Of a stretch of 64,000 bases of DNA, positions 25,096-34,613 are shown piece after piece. Location: the NCBI GenBank assembly GCA_023411575.1, contig JAEYOP010000071.1, forward strand, positions 195,487 through 259,486, given 5' to 3'. A program made the translations under genes and the position numbers. The first letter of the stretch is position 1; every line of letters begins with the position of its first letter. This DNA is from Bacillota bacterium. Its GTDB lineage: Bacteria > Bacillota > Clostridia > Acetivibrionales > DTU013. Below the pieces are notes generated by a model. That model searched no databases. It worked only from the letters and a program-made list of their open reading frames with translations, and had not been told where the DNA came from.

Positions 25096-28000
25096 ATGAA
25101 CCTGGAGGGCCGGTTGATTGGCGATCGATACAGAATACTCCATTTTATCGGAGAAGGCGGCATGAGCCGTGTCTACAAGGCTGCGGATACGGTACCTGAC
25201 TGCTTTGCCGCAATTAAGTTCATGAAGGAAGGGGTAACCTCCCATTACCTGGAGGACCGGATCCGGTTCAAAAGGGAAGTGGAGATCGCCGGGAAGCTGC
25301 GCCATCCGGGAATTGCCCGGATCTTCGGCTCGGGGGAGTACGAAGGGCTCCCTTATATCGTCATGGAGTTTCTGGAGGGTCAGAGCTTCGAGTCTTATCT
25401 CAACGGGCGCATTCCCATAAACAAGAAATATGCTCCGGACTACAGGGAAATCACCGGGATTTTTCTCAAATTGGCTGAAATTCTGGAATATGTCCACCGC
25501 AGCGGCGTTGTCCACCGGGATGTCAAGCCGGGCAACTTCTTTGTCAGCGGCGAAGGAGACGATTTGCAGTTCATACTGCTGGATTTCGGCGTCGCACAGA
25601 TCATGGAACTGGCAGAAATAAAGGAGGAGGCGGAGATTTCCGGTACCTTCGGATACATGTCGCCGGAAGCAACGGGACGTCTGACCGGCGGGGCGGACGA
25701 GCGCAGCGATCTTTATTCCCTGGGAGTTATTTTTTACCGGCTCCTGACCGGCGTGCTTCCCTTTGAAGAGCCGGATATCGGCCGGCTCCTGCACAAACAG
25801 GTCGCGGTGGAGCCGCCGCCTCCGGAGATCGTTAATCCTTCCGTTCCGAAAATCTTAAGCGGCATCGTAATGAAGCTGATCGAAAAAGATCCCGATTCCA
25901 GGTATCAAAGCGCCGGAGGCTTGATCCACGATATAAACAAAGTCCTGGTGGGAGAAACGGAATTCGTGCCAGGCTCTACGGATAGTAAACAAAGGTTGAC
26001 GTATCGGACCAGACTGATTGGCAGAGAGAAAGAGATGAGCAGGCTTATTGAGCTGCTGAACGAAGCCGGACGCGGAAAAGGCGGCGTCTGTCTGATCGGC
26101 GGGGAGGCCGGCAGCGGGAAAAGCAGGCTGGTGGACGAGTTCAGGGATTACGCGGACAAGCGCGATATCCTGCTCGTGGGAGGCCGTTGTCTGAATCACC
26201 AAAGTAAATCTCCTTATCAGCCCTTTTGCGACGCGTTGGATGAGTACCTGATCCGATTGGAGAAACAGGACGGTGCGGCTGCGGACGGGAAGAAAATGCA
26301 GTGGCTGAAAGAGCGATATGAAGAGTGGGGAGAAATCCTGGTCCGCCTGAACCCGAGAATGCGGAAAATCTTCGGCGAAACGAGGGAGCTCATCCCGCTG
26401 GAGCCCGACAGGGAGACGCAGAGGTTTCTGGCAGTGACGTCCGGATTTTTCTGCGATATGGCCGCTGCTGCGGACAACGGATTTATCCTTCAGTTGGACG
26501 ATCTGCAATGGGCGGACGAGGGCAGTATTCGCCTGCTCGATGAAATTGCGGCCAGAATCGGAGAATCCGGCCTGATGCTTGTCGGCTCCTACCGGGATAA
26601 TGAGGCTTCCCTTGGAACGCGGCTGGCCGGCCGGGATGCCGAATCCGCAGGGCAGAGCGATACGCCGGCAAAGCGGGTTTTTGAGATTAAGCTGGGGAAA
26701 TGGGACATCCGGGCGGTCAACGAAATGCTTTCCTGTATTTTCGGCGGCGATGGAGACAGCATGCCCGAACTCTCGGGATATCTTTGCAACAAGTCCGAAG
26801 GGAATCCCCTGTTTGCATTGAGTATTCTGCGGGAATTGGCCGAAAACGGAGCCGTTTACCGGAAAGACGGAAAGTGGAGGGCGGAAGCCGAAAAGCTGAG
26901 CCGGATTTCCATACCGGGCGGAATTGTCGACATCATTCTCGAAAGAATCGGCCGATTGACGGAACCGGAAAAGGAAATACTCAGCCATGCCGCCATTATT
27001 GGAAGGGAATTCGACATCGAGCTGCTGTGCCGCGTGATGGGACGTCCTCTGGACGAAACGGTGGAATTGACCGATAAGGCCGTATCCCTTCAATTCCTGG
27101 AAACAAGCACACACAAGGGCCGGCTGCTGTTTGCCCACGACCGCATCAGGGATGCTTTTTTCAGCAGAATGAGGGAAAAGGAGAGGCAAGCCGTTCACCG
27201 GGCAATCCTGGAGGGACTGGAGGAAAGAAAGCGGGACCCCTTTTCCGATGCCGTGTACCAATTGGCCCACCACGCCATTGAAGCCGGGATGGAGGAGAAA
27301 ATTCTGGAATATGCCGTTCCGGCGGCGGACAGGGCAAGCGCCGCCTATGCGAATGAAGAAGCGATCCGCTTTTATCAAATCGCACAGTTGCTTTTCGAAA
27401 AACGGTTGCCCGGATCCCGCGAGCATTGGGCCGGGGTCAGTGAAAAGCTGATCGGCCTTTACCTGCTGGTGGGAAGGAACGACGATGCGATTCGCATGTC
27501 GGAAGAACTGCTTCCGGTGCTTGAGGTTCCCGTCGGCAAGGCCGGAATATACCGAAAAATCGGGATTGCCTATTTTAAAAAAGGGGATTGGAAAAATTGC
27601 GAAGCATATATAGCCAGGGGTCTCCGGCTTCTCGGGGAGAAGACCCCGATCCGGAAAGCCGAGGTTTTTGTTTCCCTTGCAGGGCAGGTGGTAATACACC
27701 TGCTGCATGGCCTGTTCCCGCGAAAAACGCCAAGGAAATCCATTTCACAGGACCTTGAGGAAAAAAAGGAAATTGCCTGGTCCTATTATACCCTCAATTG
27801 GATGTACGTACTCACTGATGTTTTCAAAGTCATCTACAGCGCTGTCCGGTCTTTGAATCTCACGGAAAGCAAAATCGGGCCTTCCAAGGAACTGGGAACG
27901 AGTCTCAGCATATATGCGGGCTTGTGCATGACGGTTTCTCTTTTTAAGAGAGGGTTAAAATTTCATCAAAGGGCGTTACAGGTCCGAAACGATCTGGACG

Positions 28001-30255
28001 ACAGATGGGGGCAGGCCCAGACCTTTCAATTCCTCGGATACAACCGGAACTGGAGGGGCGAATATGCGCAAAGCACACAATGCTTTGAAACCTCCGTTGC
28101 AATGTTCCGGCAGATCGGGGATTTATGGGAGGAAGGGCAGTCTCTGCTCGGCATGACCGGGGTTTCAATCTATACCAATGCTTATGAGAAAGGGATCAGC
28201 GACATCCGCCGTTACTTTGAACAAAGCAAAAAGGTAAACAACACCTACGGGATGAATGCCGCCAGACAATCCTGGGCGCGGCTGCTGATCGAGATGGGAA
28301 AGTTTGACGATGCGGAGGAGATGCTGCAGGCGTCGGTTATATCCACACGCGAAAATGATATCCTGGTCCTGCATTGCCTGGCGCATGGCTACCTTGGATT
28401 TTTATACCTGGAAAGCGATCAATACGACCGGGCGGTTGAAAGTCTTGAACGGTCCAAAGGGTACTACCGGGAAAACAATTTTTTGCGCGATCCCCTGCTG
28501 CAAATTTTCCCGCACCTTGCAGAAGCTTATGTGAAGAAGCTGCGGGAGAATTTTCGAAGAACAGGGATACGGCCATCCGGGAAAGAACTTCGGAAAGCAC
28601 GGCTGCTTTGCAGGGAGGCGCTGAAAGAGACAAAACGATGGATCAGTCATTTTCCCCCTGCCATCCGGGCGGTTGCCGGATTTTATGCTTTGATCGGGAA
28701 AACGGCAAAGGCAGAAAAGCTGTATAAAAGAGGGATAGAATATTCCAAAAAATTAGGGCGGCAATACGAGGCTGCAAAAGGGTACTTTGAGTATGGCCTG
28801 GTTCTTGAATCGCTGGGAAAGCAGCGGGAAGCGCTTGAGAATTTCCAAAAGGCCCATGAATTATTTGACGGAATCGGCGCAAAGGCTTATGTAAAAAAGT
28901 GCGAGGCGGTCCTTCCGAAAGAACCTTCCGGGGAAAGGCTTTCCGGCGGCTTGACCGCCAGGGACAGGCTCCGGTACGAAAGACGGATGAACATGGTACT
29001 TGCCACGGGAAAGCACATAAGCTCTATCCTGGATCTGGACGAATTGCTGAAAAGGATTATGGAAGATGTGGTAGAGCTTGTAGGCGCTGAGAGAGGAGTG
29101 CTTCTCTTGTATCCGGAGGGCGGGGAAAAGCTCCAGGCAAGGGTTTTTCATAATGTCAGCAGGGAAAAAGAGATGGAGGACGGGCAAAGCGTTAGTGTCA
29201 GCATCATTTCAAAGGTTGAAACGGAAAAAACTCCGCTTTTGATAGCCGACGCGCTTTCGGAGGAGCTTTTCAAAACTAGGTCAAGCGTGGTCCTTAACGC
29301 GGTCAAATCCGTTATTTGCGTACCGATCGCGGTCAAGGGAGAAATGATGGGCGTCATTTATCTTGAGAATAATCTTGTAAACAATCTTTTCAGTGAAGAC
29401 GATCTGGAAATCATAAGCATCATTGCCGGACAGGCTGGAGTCTCCATACAGAATGCCAGAATGTATTCCCATCTCAAAGAGTACCTGAACCAAATCGAAA
29501 AGTCGAAAGACGAGATTGCCGAATGGAATAGAAAGCTTGAAATGCGCGTGGAAGAACGTACCGAGGAATTGAATGAAAGAAATCATGAGCTTGCCGCTGT
29601 GGTAGCGCAGTTAAAGGAACATGCGGATATGGTGGAAGAGCTGGCGGTGGCAAGGGAAAGAAACCGGTTCGCCATGGACGCCCACGATCACCTGGGCCAC
29701 ACCTTGACGCTGCTGATCAAGCTCCTGGAGGTGAGCCGCCTGACCTGCCTGGAGCGCCCGGAAAAAATGGCGGCGAACCTGGCCGACGCGTCGGAGATCG
29801 CAAGAGAAGGCCTGGAGCAGCTTCGGAATTCCATTAAGGGACTGACGACGGCCAGCGGAAAGGAATATAATTTGCTGAGCGCGCTGAAGGGGCTGGCTGA
29901 AAATTTTGAAGCGCTGGGCATCCATGTGGAACTGACGATACAGGGAATCGGCTCCCTGAAGGAGCCGGAGCGGATCAACACGCTGTACAACCTTTGCATG
30001 GAAGCGATGACAAACGCCGTGCGGCATGGAAAGGCAAAAAATATTTCTGTTATTATCAAAAAGGAGGACGGATTCCTGCGAGCGGTCCTTTTCGACGACG
30101 GCTGCGGCTGCGAGGCCATTGGGCAGGGCTTTGGGCTGACCGGCATGGAAAAGAGGATTCGGGCGGTGAACGGAAGCATCACCTTCAGCTCCGGCCCGGG
30201 CGAGGGCTTCCTGATCCACGCGGAAATCCCGCTGCCGGAGGAGTATGCGATATGA
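25096..30255 (+). CDS. Giant hybrid kinase: Ser/Thr kinase - AAA ATPase - TPR - GAF - NarL-type histidine kinase
   Basis: The 1719-residue protein has no obvious membrane segment and is probably cytosolic. The Ser/Thr kinase occupies about 8-280, with glycine loop GEGGMSRVY, Lys41 (AAIK), HRD Asp142, DFG Asp163 and SPE. An AAA/STAND-like ATPase lies at about 310-570, with Walker A GEAGSGKS (336-343) and FILQLDDLQWADE. Helical TPR-like repeats fill about 720-1275. A GAF domain follows at about 1300-1455, then a coiled coil. The histidine kinase has HisKA_3 His1530 (AHDHLGH) and an HATPase (EAMTNAVRHG, DDGCGC, GFGLTGM) to the end. Catalytic residues of all three enzymes look intact. The stop overlaps the response regulator start (ATGA), defining the phosphotransfer partner. 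Similar proteins are known in cyanobacteria and some Clostridia; ligands are unknown. Confidence 0.9.
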   Translation: MNLEGRLIGDRYRILHFIGEGGMSRVYKAADTVPDCFAAIKFMKEGVTSHYLEDRIRFKREVEIAGKLRHPGIARIFGSGEYEGLPYIVMEFLEGQSFESYLNGRIPINKKYAPDYREITGIFLKLAEILEYVHRSGVVHRDVKPGNFFVSGEGDDLQFILLDFGVAQIMELAEIKEEAEISGTFGYMSPEATGRLTGGADERSDLYSLGVIFYRLLTGVLPFEEPDIGRLLHKQVAVEPPPPEIVNPSVPKILSGIVMKLIEKDPDSRYQSAGGLIHDINKVLVGETEFVPGSTDSKQRLTYRTRLIGREKEMSRLIELLNEAGRGKGGVCLIGGEAGSGKSRLVDEFRDYADKRDILLVGGRCLNHQSKSPYQPFCDALDEYLIRLEKQDGAAADGKKMQWLKERYEEWGEILVRLNPRMRKIFGETRELIPLEPDRETQRFLAVTSGFFCDMAAAADNGFILQLDDLQWADEGSIRLLDEIAARIGESGLMLVGSYRDNEASLGTRLAGRDAESAGQSDTPAKRVFEIKLGKWDIRAVNEMLSCIFGGDGDSMPELSGYLCNKSEGNPLFALSILRELAENGAVYRKDGKWRAEAEKLSRISIPGGIVDIILERIGRLTEPEKEILSHAAIIGREFDIELLCRVMGRPLDETVELTDKAVSLQFLETSTHKGRLLFAHDRIRDAFFSRMREKERQAVHRAILEGLEERKRDPFSDAVYQLAHHAIEAGMEEKILEYAVPAADRASAAYANEEAIRFYQIAQLLFEKRLPGSREHWAGVSEKLIGLYLLVGRNDDAIRMSEELLPVLEVPVGKAGIYRKIGIAYFKKGDWKNCEAYIARGLRLLGEKTPIRKAEVFVSLAGQVVIHLLHGLFPRKTPRKSISQDLEEKKEIAWSYYTLNWMYVLTDVFKVIYSAVRSLNLTESKIGPSKELGTSLSIYAGLCMTVSLFKRGLKFHQRALQVRNDLDDRWGQAQTFQFLGYNRNWRGEYAQSTQCFETSVAMFRQIGDLWEEGQSLLGMTGVSIYTNAYEKGISDIRRYFEQSKKVNNTYGMNAARQSWARLLIEMGKFDDAEEMLQASVISTRENDILVLHCLAHGYLGFLYLESDQYDRAVESLERSKGYYRENNFLRDPLLQIFPHLAEAYVKKLRENFRRTGIRPSGKELRKARLLCREALKETKRWISHFPPAIRAVAGFYALIGKTAKAEKLYKRGIEYSKKLGRQYEAAKGYFEYGLVLESLGKQREALENFQKAHELFDGIGAKAYVKKCEAVLPKEPSGERLSGGLTARDRLRYERRMNMVLATGKHISSILDLDELLKRIMEDVVELVGAERGVLLLYPEGGEKLQARVFHNVSREKEMEDGQSVSVSIISKVETEKTPLLIADALSEELFKTRSSVVLNAVKSVICVPIAVKGEMMGVIYLENNLVNNLFSEDDLEIISIIAGQAGVSIQNARMYSHLKEYLNQIEKSKDEIAEWNRKLEMRVEERTEELNERNHELAAVVAQLKEHADMVEELAVARERNRFAMDAHDHLGHTLTLLIKLLEVSRLTCLERPEKMAANLADASEIAREGLEQLRNSIKGLTTASGKEYNLLSALKGLAENFEALGIHVELTIQGIGSLKEPERINTLYNLCMEAMTNAVRHGKAKNISVIIKKEDGFLRAVLFDDGCGCEAIGQGFGLTGMEKRIRAVNGSITFSSGPGEGFLIHAEIPLPEEYAI

Positions 30256-30926
30256 TTAAAGTACTGATTGCCGACGACCAGAAGCTCCTGAGGGAAAGCC
30301 TGAAAACCATCATCGAAACGGACAGGGAAATCCAGGTCACCGGATGCGCGTCAAACGGGCAGGAAGCCTTTGAACTGTGTGGGAAAGCCCTGCCCGACGT
30401 AGTCCTCATGGATGTCCGAATGCCCGATTGCGACGGCGTGGAGGGAACCAGGCTGATCAAGGAGAAATATGCGGGTGTCAAGATTGTGATGCTAACGACC
30501 TTCGAAGATGAAAAGAACATGGCGGAAGCCCTGGAAAGCGGGGCCGACGGCTATATTTTCAAGGACGTGACACCCGAGGAGCTCATACGGGTGATCAAAA
30601 ACGCAGCGGAAGGCTTTCTGGTATTCAGCAGGAAAACGGAAAGGATCCTGCTGAGAAGCTTCACTTCCAGGGAAGGCGGAAGAGAAGGGGCGGATAATCG
30701 CAGCCGGGAGAACACGGGCCGAGGTCCCCAGGCCTTGCTGAAGCCCGGGGAAATGGAAATCCTGCAACTGATCGCGGAAGGGAAAAGCAACAGGGCGATC
30801 GCGGAGACGGTTTTCCTCAGCGAGGGCAGGGTGAAAAACATCGTGTCCGAAATCCTTGACAAGCTCGGCTTGAAGGACAGGTACGAACTGCTGAGCTTCG
30901 CCTATAAAAATCACCTGATCAGGTAA
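30252..30926 (+). CDS. NarL/FixJ-type response regulator
   Basis: The 224-residue regulator has a receiver domain with acidic pocket (LIADDQ), phosphoacceptor Asp54 (LMDVRMPDCDG), Thr in MLTTFED and Lys in YIFKDV. A LuxR-type helix-turn-helix ends it (LKPGEMEILQLIAEGKSNRAIA then VKNIVSEILDKLGL). The start at 30252 overlaps the kinase stop by 4 nt, so it is the cognate partner of the upstream histidine kinase. Likely targets are the neighbouring surface-protein genes, but no operator was identified. Confidence 0.93.
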   Translation: MIKVLIADDQKLLRESLKTIIETDREIQVTGCASNGQEAFELCGKALPDVVLMDVRMPDCDGVEGTRLIKEKYAGVKIVMLTTFEDEKNMAEALESGADGYIFKDVTPEELIRVIKNAAEGFLVFSRKTERILLRSFTSREGGREGADNRSRENTGRGPQALLKPGEMEILQLIAEGKSNRAIAETVFLSEGRVKNIVSEILDKLGLKDRYELLSFAYKNHLIR

Positions 30927-31054
30927 TCCCGTGATCCCGTGATTCGGAACGGATCATAGGAAACCCGATCGAAAAAGGTACTGGTGGCTGGGAAATCGTG
31001 ACGTTCGGCATGTGGAGAGAAAAATTTCATCGACTGATGAGGAGGTTCTGGGTT

Positions 31055-33427
31055 ATGAAGAGGAAAAGGATCTTGTTTTTATTCATTCTGATGACGATTT
31101 TTTGGGTAAGCAATGTTCCGGTCTCCTTGTCGGCAACCGGGAATGGAGCTTCCAATCCCGTACTGGACGGAAAGGCCGACAGGTTTGCCGACGGTATCCC
31201 GCTGGAAACCAAGCTCTCCAAATACGAAAAATATTTCGACAACGGGAAGTACCGGTTTTATGCGAATTTGCGGGACGGCGCGTCCCTTTACCGTTCCGAT
31301 AAAAATGCGGCAAACAAAATCCGTCTTGTCGATGCAGCCTGTGAAATTGTCGGCGTTGACAATGATTATGTATACTATATTAACTGCTCGGACGAATATA
31401 AGCTTTATAGAATCGATGCAAGCGGAAAGCATAACGGAAAGCTTGTTGACAAGCCTGTAGAAAGTGCGGAACTGAAAGGCGGAAGGATCTATTTCTACAG
31501 CATTTCCAACGGAGTGGAATATTTTTCTTTCGATCGGAATGGGAAAAACCTGAAAAAAGAAAAAACGGAGATCGAAATACGGGACGGGGATTGGACCGTC
31601 GATGGAAATCAGACGGTGGAAGGCAAGACGATCAGCTTGAGCGGAAATCTGAACGTGATGCAGGGCGCCGCCCTAACCCTGAAAAACTGCCGCCTGATCT
31701 TCAATACCGGAAGCCCGGGACAGCCGGTCATTGAAAGGAAGTTTTCCGCAGGCGAGGGGACCAACGTTATTATCGATCACAGCAGCATCCAGTCCACAAA
31801 CCCGATGTGCGGGATTCTAACGGATTTTCACGGCATGCAGCTGAAGGTTGACCATTCACGCCTGGCTGGCTTCAATGGCGGATTACGCCTTTCGAATTGC
31901 GATAATCCGGTTATTACGGGGAACTTATTCTACAATAGAATGGAATATAACTGCGTTTCAGCAGATTGGGCGGCCGGGCTGCTTGTAAAAGACAATATCA
32001 TGATTATGCCCTCCCGGACGGACGAGTACCCTCCGATCAACATCTGCATTGGTATTTCACACTGTACGGATTCCAAAGTGACCGACAATGTTCTTGTCCG
32101 ACAGCAGGAAGTCATTTACGTATTTACCGGCTCGAACAATAATATCATATCCGGCAATATGATATTGGGGGATGAATTCTTCGCAGGGCTCTCCGTGCGG
32201 CATGACGCAGGAAACAATATTCTCGAGGGCAACTTTATCCAGGCTTACTACAACAACGGCTACAACCAATATGCCCGCGACAGGTGGAACTTCGGAATTT
32301 ATTATGACACCTGCATATCCTCCAATATTTTTCGCAACAATACGATCGTAAACTGCTGGACAGGCATAGGAGCAAGGTATGTTTCCAACAGCGTTTTCGA
32401 TTCGAACCGGATAACAAGCGGGATGAAGAGAAAGCCGGACGGCGATGTGGAGCCTTTGCTGGGAATCGAATCCATTCGTTCCTACAACAATCAGTTTATC
32501 AATAATACCTTTGAAGGAGTGGACGGAGACGGGGCAATGTTCCTGGCATCCCCTGACAATCGGTTGGCCGGCAACAGTTTCAGGGGGTACAACTACGGAC
32601 TGGGATTCTGGTACGGTTCTGACAGCAACACGATTCAGGACAATCTGCTGGAGAACAATACGGTAGGGATCGTAACAGACAAAACCGATAAAAACGCATT
32701 TACAGGAAATACATTCAAACAGGGGAGCCGATATCAAAGCTTCGCCTATGACTCCGGCACGAACCGGTGGACGGGAAACTTCTGGGGGAAAAAGCAGACA
32801 GGTGCATACCGTATTCCCGGAGGCGGAAAGGATGAAAAGCCGTTGGGGGCGGCTCCAAAAACGGTGGCCTTTAAATCATCCGGTTATGCGAAGGAATATA
32901 CGGAGCCTGCGGATACGACATCCTATTACCGCCTGAATGTAACCGATCACATGATTATCAAGGACAAGACCGAGGATTTCAAATATTATGCGATTGTTGT
33001 GGAAAAAGGCGGAACGCTTGAGTTGCGCAACGCCACGCTGCAGTGCACCAAATTCAGAAACCAGGAGCCTGATGTGGAGATCCGGCCGGGCGGTACGCTG
33101 ATCATGGAAGGAAGCAGAATTCTGGCCGGTGAAAAGGACATCTACGTTGCGATCACCGCGTATAACGAGAGCAACATCACAATAAGAAACAGCACCTTCA
33201 AGAACCTTCTGGGTTTCGGCGTTCAATGCAATGGGGCGGTAATTGAAAGATCGAACTTCGACGGCTGCTTCCAGGCGCTTACCGTTTATGGCCAGAACTG
33301 CACCGTATCCGACTGCACATTTTCAAATTGCTATTCCGGCCTGAGAGTTGGGGGCTGGGGCAGTACGTTCAGAAACAACAAAACATACAATTCCATAGTC
33401 GATTTCATATTGCCGACCGCCCGTTAA
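31055..33427 (+). CDS. Secreted beta-helix protein with DUF5050-like domain (paralogue 2)
   Basis: The protein of about 790 residues starts with a signal peptide (MKRKRILFLFILMTIFWVSN). The ATG at 31055 follows GAGGAGG; codons from 30998 lack a ribosome site. The mature region opens with a DUF5050-like segment (LSKYEKYFDNGKYRF, DGASLYRSDKN, VYYINCSDEYKLYRI), then DGDWTVDGNQTVEGK and a long parallel beta-helix. The same blocks occur in the same order in the product of 22223. Unlike that protein, it lacks the copper-amine-oxidase-N domain. No active site is visible; a carbohydrate-binding or surface role is inferred from the fold. The pair flanks the kinase and regulator. Confidence 0.83.
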   Translation: MKRKRILFLFILMTIFWVSNVPVSLSATGNGASNPVLDGKADRFADGIPLETKLSKYEKYFDNGKYRFYANLRDGASLYRSDKNAANKIRLVDAACEIVGVDNDYVYYINCSDEYKLYRIDASGKHNGKLVDKPVESAELKGGRIYFYSISNGVEYFSFDRNGKNLKKEKTEIEIRDGDWTVDGNQTVEGKTISLSGNLNVMQGAALTLKNCRLIFNTGSPGQPVIERKFSAGEGTNVIIDHSSIQSTNPMCGILTDFHGMQLKVDHSRLAGFNGGLRLSNCDNPVITGNLFYNRMEYNCVSADWAAGLLVKDNIMIMPSRTDEYPPINICIGISHCTDSKVTDNVLVRQQEVIYVFTGSNNNIISGNMILGDEFFAGLSVRHDAGNNILEGNFIQAYYNNGYNQYARDRWNFGIYYDTCISSNIFRNNTIVNCWTGIGARYVSNSVFDSNRITSGMKRKPDGDVEPLLGIESIRSYNNQFINNTFEGVDGDGAMFLASPDNRLAGNSFRGYNYGLGFWYGSDSNTIQDNLLENNTVGIVTDKTDKNAFTGNTFKQGSRYQSFAYDSGTNRWTGNFWGKKQTGAYRIPGGGKDEKPLGAAPKTVAFKSSGYAKEYTEPADTTSYYRLNVTDHMIIKDKTEDFKYYAIVVEKGGTLELRNATLQCTKFRNQEPDVEIRPGGTLIMEGSRILAGEKDIYVAITAYNESNITIRNSTFKNLLGFGVQCNGAVIERSNFDGCFQALTVYGQNCTVSDCTFSNCYSGLRVGGWGSTFRNNKTYNSIVDFILPTAR

Positions 33428-33442
33428 ATATTTCAAAATTCA

Positions 33443-33520
33443 TTGAATTCCCCTACGCCGATTTGGTACAATAAACTCATGGGCGCTTCTGGTAACTCCG
33501 TTGCGGGAAGCGTTCCTTTT
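33443..33520 (+). promoter_or_regulatory. htrA-like gene promoter and leader hairpin
   Basis: TTGAAT (33443-33448) and TACAAT (33467-33472) are separated by 18 nt. The predicted transcript starts near 33479 and almost at once contains arms CGCTTC (33484-33489) and GAAGCG (33507-33512), followed by TTCCTTTTT. The hairpin could terminate the upstream transcript, attenuate the downstream gene, or both. Confidence 0.5.
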
Positions 33521-33541
33521 TATAGGGTGGAGGATCCCTGA

Positions 33542-34597
33542 ATGCTGAAATTGAAAATGAGGTTTATCGGTTTATTAACCGTGCTTGCAGTCCTGTCGTC
33601 CCTTGTTTGTCCGGCCGTTCCGGCTCTGGCTGCAACCGGCGCAAGTGCGGCGGCCGCTGTTCCGAAACAGGCCGTTTCGGAAACGGATGCTTCCGTGGAA
33701 GAAGTGATCAAAAATTTGAGTCCCTCCGTCGTCGGCATTATCGGAAAGCTCAAGCCGAGCAGCGAAAGCTACAGCAGCTCCGGCGAAAATCTGGTATTCG
33801 GCAGCGGCGTGATATACAAGTCCAACGGGTACATCGTGACGAACGCCCATGTGGTAGCCGACATGGAGACCATCGTTGTCGTGCTTTCCAGCGGCAAAGC
33901 CTACAAGGCCCGCCTGAAGGCCATTGACGAGCAGTCCGACCTTGCCTGCATCAAGATCGACAAGGGTATGCTCAAGCCCGCCGTATTCGGCGATATCAGC
34001 CAGGTGGCCGTCGGAAAGCCGGTGGTTGCCATAGGCACTCCGTTGTCCTTTTCGCTTCGCAATTCTGCTTCCAAAGGGATCATAAGCGGAATCAACCGTT
34101 CCACGGACGGCGAATACCGCTTCATCCAGTCGGATGCGGCGATCAACGGCGGGAACAGCGGCGGTCCGCTGGTGGACCTGTCCGGGCGCATCATCGGCAT
34201 AAATACGTCGAAATATGCGGGCTACGGAGTGGAGGGCTTAAGCTTTTCGATACCGGTGGATACCGTAAGCTATGTGCTGGGCCAGTTTGAAAAATACGGG
34301 AAAGTCAAAAGGCCCTATCTCGGCGTCGTGTTCGTCGAGGGGGTGGCGGCGCGTTACGGTCTGCCGTCCAACGAGGGGTTGACGATCACCGATATTGTCA
34401 AGAATTCTCCCGCGGAGAAGTACGGCCTTGAAATCAACGACGTGCTGATGGAGGTCAACGGGGCGGAAGTGACGACCATCATCGATTATAATGAAGAATT
34501 GAAGAAATATCTTCCCGGGAGCTCCGCAACGCTCACGGTCAGGAGGAACGGCAGGGAAATCAGCCTGAAGGCCGTTTTTGGCGAAAAAGAACAATAA
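33542..34597 (+). CDS. HtrA/DegP-like secreted trypsin-type serine protease with PDZ domain
   Basis: The 351-residue precursor has a signal peptide ending PALAA near residue 31, an Ala-rich linker, and a trypsin-like domain. The catalytic triad is His103 (TNAHVV), Asp133 (SDLAC) and Ser206 (GGNSGGP). One PDZ domain spans about 265-345 (YLGVVF to ISLKAVF). Such proteases act on misfolded or regulated envelope proteins. Bacillus HtrA-type proteins have an N-terminal membrane anchor, whereas here the segment looks cleavable. The ATG at 33542 follows GGTGGAGG. The next secreted protein gene starts 17 nt later, so the two are probably cotranscribed. Confidence 0.92.
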   Translation: MLKLKMRFIGLLTVLAVLSSLVCPAVPALAATGASAAAAVPKQAVSETDASVEEVIKNLSPSVVGIIGKLKPSSESYSSSGENLVFGSGVIYKSNGYIVTNAHVVADMETIVVVLSSGKAYKARLKAIDEQSDLACIKIDKGMLKPAVFGDISQVAVGKPVVAIGTPLSFSLRNSASKGIISGINRSTDGEYRFIQSDAAINGGNSGGPLVDLSGRIIGINTSKYAGYGVEGLSFSIPVDTVSYVLGQFEKYGKVKRPYLGVVFVEGVAARYGLPSNEGLTITDIVKNSPAEKYGLEINDVLMEVNGAEVTTIIDYNEELKKYLPGSSATLTVRRNGREISLKAVFGEKEQ

Positions 34598-34613
34598 GTC
34601 TCTGGAGGACCGA

